From positions 186,001 to 250,000 of the forward strand of contig NZ_FTMX01000004.1 in the NCBI RefSeq assembly GCF_900156045.1: a stretch of 64,000 nt of DNA. Reading direction: 5' to 3'. The notes beneath the pieces are model-generated. The model saw only the letters and a program-made list of their open reading frames with translations, did not search any database and had not been told where the DNA came from. This stretch comes from Peribacillus simplex. Lineage in GTDB: Bacteria; Bacillota; Bacilli; Bacillales; DSM-1321. Below are positions 26,477-34,244 of this stretch, piece after piece (positions within the stretch are counted from its first letter, which is position 1; each line of letters begins with the position of its first letter). The translations under genes were made by a program, and so were the position numbers.

Positions 26477-26863
26477 ATGAAGGTAAATAAAATACATCAT
26501 GTAGCAATAATTTGTTCCGATTATGAAAAATCCAAAAACTTCTATGTCAATATTTTAGGGTGCGATATCAAGAAGGAAACTTATCGGTCAGAAAGGAAAT
26601 CATATAAATTGGATCTAAAAGTCGGAGGGGAATATCAGCTGGAATTGTTCTCATTTCCTGATAGCCCCCATCGACCTAGTTATCCTGAAGCAAGAGGGCT
26701 TAGACATCTTGCTTTTGAAGTGGAAGATATTAATCAAGCGATTGAGGATTTAGAAAAAGAAAACATTCCAGTCGAACCTATCCGTGTTGATGAGTTAACA
26801 GGAAAAAGGTTTACTTTTTTTTGTGATCCGGATGATTTGCCTCTTGAAATATATGAAAAGTAG
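26477..26863 (+). CDS. VOC family protein, GloA2/YaeR (SMU1112c) type
   Basis: 128 residues from the ATG at 26477, six bases after GGGGAGGA; the longer frame upstream lacks a ribosome site. The vicinal-oxygen-chelate fold gives four metal ligands: His in IHHVAII, Glu in QLELFSFP, His in LRHLAFEV and Glu in LEIYE. The family is close to glyoxalase I in sequence but its substrate is not established. It stands alone between the repeat element and the EamA gene. Confidence 0.87.
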   Translation: MKVNKIHHVAIICSDYEKSKNFYVNILGCDIKKETYRSERKSYKLDLKVGGEYQLELFSFPDSPHRPSYPEARGLRHLAFEVEDINQAIEDLEKENIPVEPIRVDELTGKRFTFFCDPDDLPLEIYEK

Positions 26864-26930
26864 GAATTACAAGCTTAGTTAGGTTGATGAGAGAGCTTTA
26901 AGACAAAAGTTTGCTGGGAGAGCAAAACTT

Positions 26931-26958
26931 CAAGAATTGAAGTTGATTTCAATTCTTG
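26931..26958. terminator. Hairpin downstream of the VOC gene
   Basis: A perfect 11-bp stem CAAGAATTGAA/TTCAATTCTTG (26931-26941 with 26948-26958). No T-run follows. A second small hairpin (AAGTTTGCT/AGCAAAACTT) precedes it. Confidence 0.45.
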
Positions 26959-27124
26959 AATACGAATATTTAAAGAAGTTGGCCAATTATACGATAAGGA
27001 TTCCTGAATGTGTCGAAACTTCTAATTTATCTCCACTTGTATTTCATATTTCGATGGGGGCTGAAATAACCACCAGCTATAATATCGGTAGATCGGTCAT
27101 TTAAATATGTCAGGAGATAAAAAA

Positions 27125-28009
27125 ATGAATGTTTACAAATTTACACTGTTGATACTTTTAACGACATTTTTAATGGGTTCTTCTTTTGCAGTGGTTAAAA
27201 TTGGTTTGCCTTATTCATCGCCATTATTATTGGCAGCATTACGCTTCACACTTGCCGGATTCATAATGGCGATAATCGTAATCTTTTTAAAAAGACCGCA
27301 TCCAAACTCTAGAGGGGATTGGATTAAAATTCTTATTATCGGCACTTTTCAAACAGCCGGAGTAATGGGGTGCATTTTCCTGAGTTTACGCACTATTACG
27401 GCAAGTGAATCCTCAATTCTTACTTTCACGAACCCGTTACTTGTTGTTGTATTCGGTACCATCTTTTCACAAACACGCTATAAACTATATCAATGGATTG
27501 GAGTTTCATTAGGATTAGTTGGTGTAATTATAACGATGGGGGCTCAACTTGAATTAAAGGTTGGTATTCTGTTCGGCATTCTTTCTGCTGTTTTCTGGGC
27601 CATTTCCACCTTATTGGCGAAAAAATGGGGAGCGATTTCCGATACATGGGTATTATCTGCTTATCAGATGCTTTTTGGCGGTTTACTGCTTTTACTTGGC
27701 AGCTTTATTCTTGAAAAACCTTTTTTCATAATGAATGGTCATTCGTTGTCCATTTTATTATGGTTAAGTATCATGTCATCGATCGTGCAATTCGCTGTTT
27801 GGTATTACCTTTTACAAAAGAGTGATCCAGGAAAAACAAGTACCTTTTTATTTTTGGCACCTTTCTTCGGAGTATTATCAGGGTGGGCACTATTAGGTGA
27901 ACCGATATACACTTCACTCCTTATTGGCGGACTGTTTATTATCATTGGCATCTATCTTGTAAATAGCAATTTCCAAAAGGAAAATAAATTTGTTAAAAGA
28001 GCTTTATAG
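27125..28009 (+). CDS. EamA/DMT family transporter
   Basis: 294 residues, ten membrane segments in two EamA repeats. Repeat 1 includes MGSSFAVVKIGLPYSSPLLLAALRFTLAG and repeat 2 includes FWAISTLLAKKWG and LFLAPFFGVLSGWALLGEPI. The ATG at 27125 was chosen for its SD (AGGAG). Such proteins export amino acids or metabolites. It converges on an ArsR-type regulator gene, and MITE copy B lies between them. Confidence 0.9.
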   Translation: MNVYKFTLLILLTTFLMGSSFAVVKIGLPYSSPLLLAALRFTLAGFIMAIIVIFLKRPHPNSRGDWIKILIIGTFQTAGVMGCIFLSLRTITASESSILTFTNPLLVVVFGTIFSQTRYKLYQWIGVSLGLVGVIITMGAQLELKVGILFGILSAVFWAISTLLAKKWGAISDTWVLSAYQMLFGGLLLLLGSFILEKPFFIMNGHSLSILLWLSIMSSIVQFAVWYYLLQKSDPGKTSTFLFLAPFFGVLSGWALLGEPIYTSLLIGGLFIIIGIYLVNSNFQKENKFVKRAL

Positions 28010-28046
28010 TAATCGCATGGATCGTCCTAAGCTGCTAAGGACAGAA

Positions 28047-28322
28047 AATCCCTCGTGAAAAAGAAGAGAGCCTCTTTACTTTTGGCTCTTTTCGTAAAGA
28101 TTGTTGTTTTTAAAACGAAACGATTTAAGGTTGATTGGAGCGGAAGTGCGAGACTCCTGCGGGAGCAGCGGGACAGGTGAGACCCCACAGGCGTTTACGC
28201 CGAGGAGGCTCACCGCCCGCCCCGCGGAAAGCGAGCATCTGGAGGGGAAATCAACCACACCGCTTTACTTGGTAAATAGCAACAAAGTATGCGAAAACAG
28301 CCTTACTTTTTCACGAGGGATT
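28047..28322. terminator. Convergent terminator hairpin split by MITE copy B
   Basis: 28047-28063 and 28306-28322 are perfect 17-bp reverse complements (AATCCCTCGTG.../...CACGAGGGATT). Without the element and one duplication they would close on a loop that itself holds AAGAG/CTCTT. This is a bidirectional terminator between the EamA and ArsR genes, now separated by 219 bp. Confidence 0.8.
28084..28302 (+). mobile_element. 219-bp MITE-like element, copy B
   Basis: Exactly 219 bp, same orientation as copy A and nearly identical to it, with the same GGCTCTTTTCG and CGAAAACAGCC ends. Perfect 8-bp duplications TTACTTTT lie at 28076-28083 and 28303-28310. Confidence 0.9.
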
Positions 28323-28328
28323 ATTAAA

Positions 28329-29027
28329 TTATACCTCTATACAAAAAACTTCCTTAAATCCTTCTTTCCCTTTAGACGTTACTTTTACTGCGCGAATAGA
28401 TGGAACACGGACTATCCAGCCTAGATCAAAAAAATGTGTAAGGAGCCCATTTCCTAAAGCACCGCCAAGATGATGGTGACGTTCACTCCAGTCTAAACAT
28501 GAGTGCGAAAATGAACGACGTTTTTTCCTTAAATCAAGTAAATCGATGCCGAATTCAGAAAAAAAATGATCTCCTTTGGGTGTGACTGTAAACTCTCTCT
28601 CTTCTTTTATCAAATATCCGGCTTTCAACATCGATTCAGTTATTTGGACTCCTAGTTTTCCTGCCAAATGATCATAGCAAGTCCTGGCTTCCTTAAGCAA
28701 TTTGACTTGGCTTGATTGTTTTAACGACCGAACTTCAGGAGGTGGGGAAATGGCCAGAAACGATTCTAAAATCTGCGCAATTTCTTCATTTGCTAGCTGA
28801 TAGTAACGATGTCGTCCGTGCTTTTCAACTTTAACAAGGTTACCTTCTACTAATTTAGAAAGGTGAAAGCTGGCGGTTTGTGGTGTTATTACAGCCATCA
28901 ATGCCAATTCACCTGCCGTATGAAAACGCCCATCCAGTAAACTTGCAAGAATTGTTGCACGTGACTTTTCCCCAAGAAGGGAGGCTATCTCCACCATATT
29001 TGGATTTATACTCAAAATAGTTACCAA
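28329..29027 (-). CDS. ArsR-type winged-helix transcriptional regulator
   Basis: 232 residues. The N-terminal ArsR HTH (about 8-85) contains LLGEKSRATILASLLDGRFHTAGELA, TPQTASFHLSKLVEGNLVKVEKHGRHRYYQL. A C-terminal domain of about 130 residues with HSCLDWSERHHHLGGALG probably binds a ligand; this SCxDWxERxxHLxG motif recurs in such long ArsR proteins. No Cys metal motif of the classical metal sensors is in the HTH. It may control the convergent EamA exporter or its own promoter. Confidence 0.87.
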   Translation of the reverse strand: MVTILSINPNMVEIASLLGEKSRATILASLLDGRFHTAGELALMAVITPQTASFHLSKLVEGNLVKVEKHGRHRYYQLANEEIAQILESFLAISPPPEVRSLKQSSQVKLLKEARTCYDHLAGKLGVQITESMLKAGYLIKEEREFTVTPKGDHFFSEFGIDLLDLRKKRRSFSHSCLDWSERHHHLGGALGNGLLTHFFDLGWIVRVPSIRAVKVTSKGKEGFKEVFCIEV

Positions 29028-29777
29028 CCTTTCTACCGATATTTTAGTTGAGTTTTAGTTTGAATAAGCTGAACGCAAAGTAAATAGCATTAAAAGTATG
29101 TAAACTTATTTTTCTATTATACAGTACCGCTGCCCTGGTGATATTCTGTATATTCACGATTCCCGCTTTAAATATTTATTAATAAGCAGAAACGGTTATT
29201 TTCCGCGGTAATTATTTCTTATTTCATTGCTTGTACTTCCTTTTTAATATCTTATAAAGCTTTCTATAAATATGTACAGGACTTAACAGGTACATTACCT
29301 GATAAAGAAACAGCCGAAAAAATTCTTTAAGGCTGGATATGGTCATTTTAGAATTTACAGGGCTAAATTCTCTGGAGAAAATAGGGATTCTATATATCTT
29401 ATCAAATCCGATTATTTCTCATCAGGCAAATACTTCCGGTTTGCGAAAGGTAAAAACATACGCAATCGATGCGAACCAGTTGAGTGCTGTATTTCAAAGG
29501 TGAACCTCATAAAATTAGAGGAATTCAGAGCTTTTAGACCTTCGTAATTTGTTAAGACAACAGTAAATCATAACGAATATGCTTGTGGAAGTTAAACAGA
29601 AGAAAGACTGTCTATCCATTGGTTAAGCGTTTTTTAATGAAGTATATTCTTTGTGAACTAGGCATACATTTTTACAAGCTCACTAACAGGAAATGTTCCT
29701 TAATAGTCTTGGAATAAATACCGGTGAATAGTCCCTTTTTGTCGAATTTAGTAGTCAAATAGGAGGGAATGAAGAGT
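29028..29777. other. Long intergenic region with a decayed frame
   Basis: On the + strand a short frame ending KETAEKIL-stop at about 29330 is followed, one frame over, by an open stretch 29332-29547 (GYGHFRIYRAKFSG..., SDYFSSGKYFRFAKG). This looks like a frameshifted remnant of one protein, which I do not recognise. No other gene is supported. Confidence 0.35.
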
Positions 29778-30542
29778 ATGAAAATATCAGACGTTGGATT
29801 TAAAGGTCAAGTTTTTGGATTTATAAAGTTCACACCTTTTGTGGAAAGTTTCTTGTCCGGAGATTTATATATGAATAATTTCAAAAAGTATATTGATATG
29901 GAAAGTGCTTCAGGGGAAAAAGGTGTAGGGGACAAATTTGAAGCAGCACATGTTTTTACGGAATTAACAATGAATTTCTTTACTCAAGATACTCATGAAT
30001 TAATCATGTCGGGGCGAACTAAAAAAATGAATTTCAGAAAAAATATAAATGAAAAAAGACCATTATATTGTATGTTTGCAATTGTCGGCGATATGTTAAA
30101 AGTGGTTAAGGAAGATGAAAAGTATTTCTATACCAAATTTGATTTACCTAATGAACAAATCGATAAAATGATCAGGGAGTTCGGAGATAGCTTGATTTTT
30201 GTTACTCCATCGCAATTTATTGACAGAATTACTAGAACCCTCAATGAAAAAGGTTATGCTTACAGAGGGGGCTTGGTAAAATATGATGATTATAACATCA
30301 ATTCCTCAGCTAGGATGAGCTCCTATAAAAATCAAGGGACTGATATTTATTTTTGGAAAGATAAATATTTTGAAAATCAATATGAATATCGCATAGTCCT
30401 CACAGATCAAGAAGTTGATGAAGCATTAATCGTGAACGTAGGTGATATTTCAGACATTAGTACTATATTTAATGCAAATGAATTTTTCAGTGATAAATTT
30501 GAAATAAGATTACGAAAGAAAAGAAATCCAAGCATCCATTAA
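29778..30542 (+). CDS. Orphan protein of unknown function (254 aa)
   Basis: GGAGGG lies about ten bases before the ATG at 29778; an ATG nine bases earlier is too close to the site. It is soluble with no signal or membrane segment. The N-terminal part contains FESFLSGDLYMNNFKKYIDME-like sequence (FVESFLSGDLYMNNFKKY), then GVGDKFEAAHVF. The C-terminal part has YEYRIVL and VGDISDISTIF. This SGxLYMNxxxYF...GDxxEA pattern recurs in uncharacterised proteins of accessory regions, from memory. I cannot assign a function. It is isolated, with decayed DNA on both sides. Confidence 0.7.
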   Translation: MKISDVGFKGQVFGFIKFTPFVESFLSGDLYMNNFKKYIDMESASGEKGVGDKFEAAHVFTELTMNFFTQDTHELIMSGRTKKMNFRKNINEKRPLYCMFAIVGDMLKVVKEDEKYFYTKFDLPNEQIDKMIREFGDSLIFVTPSQFIDRITRTLNEKGYAYRGGLVKYDDYNINSSARMSSYKNQGTDIYFWKDKYFENQYEYRIVLTDQEVDEALIVNVGDISDISTIFNANEFFSDKFEIRLRKKRNPSIH

Positions 30543-30652
30543 ATTGGGTGTTTTTTATTTGCAGGAGGGAAAAAGAGAAAATATTGAACTTTTTAAATAG
30601 AAGAGTTAAATTAACCGGAAATTCTAGGATTATCGCATACACAAGGGGGTTA

Positions 30653-31088
30653 ATGACTCGTTTATATTCACTATTATTGGTTTTGTCTATTGGGTTTATA
30701 AATATGCCCGATCCAGAAGATATTTCCACCTTTCTGTACAAAAAGAACAAGAAATACCCGCTGCTTAAATTTCCTATCAAAAAGAACGACAATTGGAAAG
30801 TTGAGCACGGTTCGATTCGTCAAGTAGTAGAAACGAATGCAAGTATCAATAGACTTAAGGATATTATAGTTGTGAAAGAGTGGTATTCTGGTGAATTTAG
30901 AGCTACTTACTATTATTACGACAATGATTAGGCGACTTGGAAAGACTTTTAAAAACAGGTAAAGTCAAAACACCGCCTGCTATCGATCAAATACTGTATA
31001 ACTTTAAGAGAAATAAAGCCATCTGTCTCTCGAACAAACAACAAAGCATGCATCCCAATTGGATACACTGCTTTGTTGTTTTCATTTT
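30653..31088 (+). pseudogene. Frameshifted unknown gene, paralogue of 35749-36016
   Basis: A 92-codon frame (30653-30931) starts with a signal-like MTRLYSLLLVLSIGF and ends prematurely at TAG 30929. From 30826 to 31088 the DNA matches 35749-36016, including its 3' terminator. A short indel near 30928 shifts the frame compared with the second copy. The encoded segment SINRLKDIIVVKEW...TYYYYDND is not recognised. Confidence 0.55.
31043..31084 (+). terminator. Degenerate terminator of repeat copy 1
   Basis: CAACAAAGCA...CATCC pairs imperfectly with GGAT...TGCTTTGTTG. The cognate hairpin in copy 2 (35961-36007) is perfect. Confidence 0.5.
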
Positions 31089-32122
31089 ATTTATTTGTAT
31101 CAAATTCCCCTTTACTGTCTCCAAGGTACCCTATTGTGAAAGAACTTTTCTTGTAAAAGGATTTCTTCCCATGTGATACCCAAATCGTTGAAAGAGCCTT
31201 TTATGCTGAATATTCTACTAAGCACCCATATTTAAAATAAATAATAAAATTTGCAAAATCGGTAGTATTAGTGTTTTTTACTCATTCTTTTTCAAATGTA
31301 AATACTGTTTTACCCCCTGATAAGAAACTCCTGATTTCTTCTAATGGCATTTCCATTATTATAGCCATTTGAATGAGCTCAATCCATTCTTTATCAAGTT
31401 TCTCTAGTGTGTTATTTGTCTGAATTAACTATTCCTCCTGAGGAGGTAACCTAGCCATCCTAGCATCGCAGTAGACTCGTTGGTATTCCGTCCTAAACTT
31501 TTGATTTGTTTGCCCCTTTTCTCTCACTTGGTAGCAGTTAGATAATACCATTTTAATGGTATATTCATAAAAAAGTTAAAACTTTATAATTTTCAAATAA
31601 CCACGAGTGGGTTCCTGATCAACAAATTCCTGTCTTACTAAAAGGCTTTTGACTTTACGATCATTATTCAAATTGATTTATCCACTTCAGCGAATTCTGC
31701 CTTCTCTATAAGCTTTTGTGTGTAATATTGATTAACTATTTCAGTCCATTTTTTCAATGTTAGTAAGAAAGATGGTATTGGATGATTAATCGAATAATCA
31801 AAAGGATTTTGATTGTAGTCATTTGTTGCGATTTTTAGTTGAATATTATTATGCCTAATTTGAATAGGGTTACCTGAATCACAAAAGTGGAAACATATGA
31901 TTTTTAATTTTTGATGTTATGTGAGTCTCCTTTAGATAGGTTAAAACACAATGTCTACTAAGACAACAGATAAATATTACGAAAGTAAGTGAATGAGTGA
32001 AACATGAAACAAAAATGTAAAATAATTAATCAAATTTTAAAAAAAGTATATTAAATACATCTTTAATGCGTTACTATAGTAATGGTAAAAATATATAACA
32101 TAGTCAATATGGAGGGTACGGA
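31089..32122. other. Region of small and decayed genes
   Basis: Apart from the SinI-like gene at 31282, the minus strand holds open pieces that look like one broken protein (about 31568-31890: IQLKIATNDYNQNPFDYSI..., then after a frameshift VKSLLVRQEFVDQEPTRGYLK). I do not recognise it. Another short piece ends ARLPPQEE near 31436. Confidence 0.35.
31282..31425 (-). CDS. SinI-like anti-repressor with apparent ATT start
   Basis: 47 residues. LEKLDKEWIELIQMA...MPLEEIRSFLS matches the Sin dimerisation domain shared by SinI and the C-terminus of SinR (LDxEWxxLxxxA, then xxEEIRxFL). SinI binds SinR to release biofilm and sporulation genes. The only possible start that keeps the domain is ATT at 31423-31425, eight bases after AGGAGG. 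In-frame TAG lies two codons upstream. The SD is half of a CCTCCTGAGGAGG palindrome. No SinR gene is seen in the window. It may be expressed poorly or be start-lost. Confidence 0.6.
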   Translation of the reverse strand: MQTNNTLEKLDKEWIELIQMAIIMEMPLEEIRSFLSGGKTVFTFEKE

Positions 32123-32227
32123 GTGAAATATAGAAAAATTTTAGGTAATCCAGCATTAGCCTCGAGAATTATGGCGGGTTGTGATCAAACCGTTGAGAAA
32201 GATACAGTTACACATCGGGGTCTTTAG
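32123..32227 (+). CDS. Short lipoprotein-like peptide (34 aa), possibly truncated
   Basis: A GTG start follows GGAGGG at good spacing. The peptide has a lipobox-like IMAGC at residues 16-20 and stops at residue 34. It may be the beginning of a truncated lipoprotein gene. Confidence 0.35.
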   Translation: MKYRKILGNPALASRIMAGCDQTVEKDTVTHRGL

Positions 32228-32284
32228 TTATTGGTAATAAATCATAAAAAATCAATTTTTTACTAGGGAAGGAAGTTTGTTACG

Positions 32285-32992
32285 ATGTTTGAAAAAATTC
32301 TTAGGTTCACCAAAAAAAATTGGAGATACATTCTCCCTGCCATTATCGCTTTGTTTATTGGTTCATTGTTTGGCCCTTCCGGTGAAGAATATGATGCTGC
32401 TGTTCGTAAGAATGCAGAACTGGACAATAGGAATGAAGAATTGACATTAGAAAATAGCCAATGGGAGGAAGAAAACAAACAGCTTGAAGCTAAAGTGAAA
32501 GAAGCGGAACCTTTCTTCAAGTTAAAAGATGAAGAACGTAAAGAAAAAGAAGCTGAACTAAAGAAAAAAGAAGAAGCTGCCAAGGCTAAGAAAGAAGCTG
32601 AGGAAAAAGCAGCGCGTGAAGCTGAAGAAAAGGCTCAAGAAGAAGCTGATCGATTAGCAGAAGAGGAAGAAAAGAAAGGCTATGACACAGGAATCACCTA
32701 TGACCAATTAGCTAGAACTCCTGATGACTATATCGGTGAAAAAGTAAAATTCCATGGGACAGTTGTTCAAGTAATGGAAGGTGACGGTACCACTCAAATA
32801 AGATTTGCTGTTGGTGATGATTACGACACTATCCTTTATGCAGAGTTTGACTCTTCTATCGTTGACTCTAGGATTCTTGAAGATGACAAAATTACGGTCA
32901 TGGGATTATCAACCGGTTTGATAACTTATGAATCTACAATGGGTGGAGATATATCCATTCCAGGTATGTCTATTGAAAAAGTAGAACGCTAA
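32285..32992 (+). CDS. Membrane-anchored coiled-coil/OB-fold protein (toxin-regulator-like)
   Basis: 235 residues. One membrane segment (about 13-30, YILPAIIALFIGSLFG), a long charged coiled coil (about 36-130, repeated EA/EK), then a C-terminal tRNA_anti-like OB-fold domain from YDQLARTPDDYIGEKVKFHGTVVQV. Close relatives in the Bacillus cereus group are annotated as toxin regulators, but I know of no established function. An SD (GGAAGG) precedes the ATG. It is followed by the TM2 gene, a pairing common in Bacillus. Confidence 0.8.
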   Translation: MFEKILRFTKKNWRYILPAIIALFIGSLFGPSGEEYDAAVRKNAELDNRNEELTLENSQWEEENKQLEAKVKEAEPFFKLKDEERKEKEAELKKKEEAAKAKKEAEEKAAREAEEKAQEEADRLAEEEEKKGYDTGITYDQLARTPDDYIGEKVKFHGTVVQVMEGDGTTQIRFAVGDDYDTILYAEFDSSIVDSRILEDDKITVMGLSTGLITYESTMGGDISIPGMSIEKVER

Positions 32993-33024
32993 TTTGCCTA
33001 TTGATTAATTAAGAACTAACGCTT

Positions 33025-33389
33025 ATGTTTTTGAATACTTACAAACGAACAAACAACTTGGAATTAGCTAAACAAGGAATGACTGCAGAACAATTGGCAA
33101 TGGTACAATCCGAAGTAAATAGCAAGGCAAAATCAAAAGGAATTGCTTATGCTCATTGGTGGTTCACAGGGTTTGGGGCTGTCATAGATTTTATGCTGGT
33201 GATACCGGTATGGGAATTGGAATGTTGCTGACTTTTGGCGGTCTTGGAATTTGGTCTCTATTTGACGGATTTGCTATCGGTAAAGCAATTGACCGTAAAA
33301 ATGATACGATTGAAATGGAAGCTATTACTATGGTAAAAGTGCTACAACAAGCAAGTAACAACCGCACAGAAGCAGAATCTGCTATTTAA
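33025..33389 (+). pseudogene. TM2-domain membrane protein, frameshifted
   Basis: The first frame encodes QGMTAEQLAMVQSEVNSKAKSKGIAYAHWWFTGFGA and then loses sense. The frame resuming near 33182 reads HRFYAGDTGMGIGMLLTFGGLGIWSLFDGF. Joined, GFGA-HRFYAGDTGMGIGM is the TM2 signature. Two extra bases near 33179-33182 (GCTGTCAT instead of GCTCAT) explain the break. It follows the coiled-coil gene by 32 bases, with no obvious SD. Confidence 0.8.
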
Positions 33390-33410
33390 AAACAGAATAT
33401 AGTCTATTAC

Positions 33411-33692
33411 ATGAGAATGTATGATAATCTATTGAACCCTAGTGGATTACCGTATATTCTCTTTTTTGCCAGAAACCAATATTACTCTTCCCCACCAGGG
33501 ATTATTACATTTAATGATTGGGCGTGTTATTATGACGAAGAATACAACAAATCCAATCCACCACATTGAACTATGATACATAGCAAAAAATACGCTGAAA
33601 TTGGAGATATTGTAATAATTGATCATGGAATTCTCGGTAAGTATGGTTATAAAGTAACCAATGATTTTCACATATTTTATCTATATATATAA
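33411..33692 (+). pseudogene. Unknown small protein interrupted by in-frame TGA
   Basis: A frame of 52 codons from ATG 33411 stops at TGA 33567-33569, then stays open in the same frame to TAA at 33690. The parts read DNLLNPSGLPYILFFARNQYY and KKYAEIGDIVIIDHGILGKYG. The continuity suggests a nonsense mutation in a 92-residue protein of unknown family. Confidence 0.45.
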
Positions 33693-33738
33693 TGAGATGT
33701 TTAATAAAATTTCTTCTTCCTTCTGTAAGTGAGTAATC

Positions 33739-33879
33739 TCAATTTAGACCACCCCAAACTTCATCTGTATATAGATCGTCTTGTCCATCATCTTCCCAGT
33801 TACGAAGTTCACATATTTCATAACTCCTAAGCTCGTCTAATGTCGGAAATCCACAGCAAGGGCATTTTACACGTTGCAC
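33739..33879 (-). CDS. CPCC-family cysteine-rich small protein, shortened
   Basis: 46 residues, GTG start. VKCPCCGFPTLDE...SYEIC...NWEDDGQDD...DEVWGG matches the CPCC domain (CPCCGYxTLxERGxYEICxVCxWEDDGQD...WGGPNG). The second Cys pair is reduced to one Cys (EICELRN) and the protein stops right after WGGLN, where the family normally continues. It is probably a decayed or minimal member. Confidence 0.6.
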   Translation of the reverse strand: MQRVKCPCCGFPTLDELRSYEICELRNWEDDGQDDLYTDEVWGGLN

Positions 33880-34086
33880 TAAAATCCCACCCTCATTTTT
33901 CTTATAAATTTCATTAATATCAAAATCTTTCTTTACGGATTAAATATTCTTTCTAAACTATCCTGCCCCGATAAGTGGATTAAGAACAAACTGCCTTGAA
34001 GACAGATCGGAACTTAAGCTAACGCACCTGTTACATACCTGTAGAATAGAAGACTTGGGGCATGTCAGTGTCTCAATTTTGTCTTC

Positions 34087-34120
34087 CCTCCAATTGTTAG
34101 TTGTGTCTAACAATTGGGGG
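34087..34120. terminator. 14-bp hairpin
   Basis: 34087-34100 pairs with 34107-34120 (CCTCCAATTG.../...CAATTGGGGG). There is no T-run. It lies 125 bases before the MFS gene and could be a leader structure or the end of decayed sequence. Confidence 0.5.
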
Positions 34121-34244
34121 GCAGTTCATTATTTAATGGTGACTTTATTGCTTTTATTTTTAACAGCAAATAACTGGATATCTGATGTAAATTCGTGTAA
34201 TCTACAAAAGTATGTTTTTTCCTAATCGTAAAGGGGGACCATAA

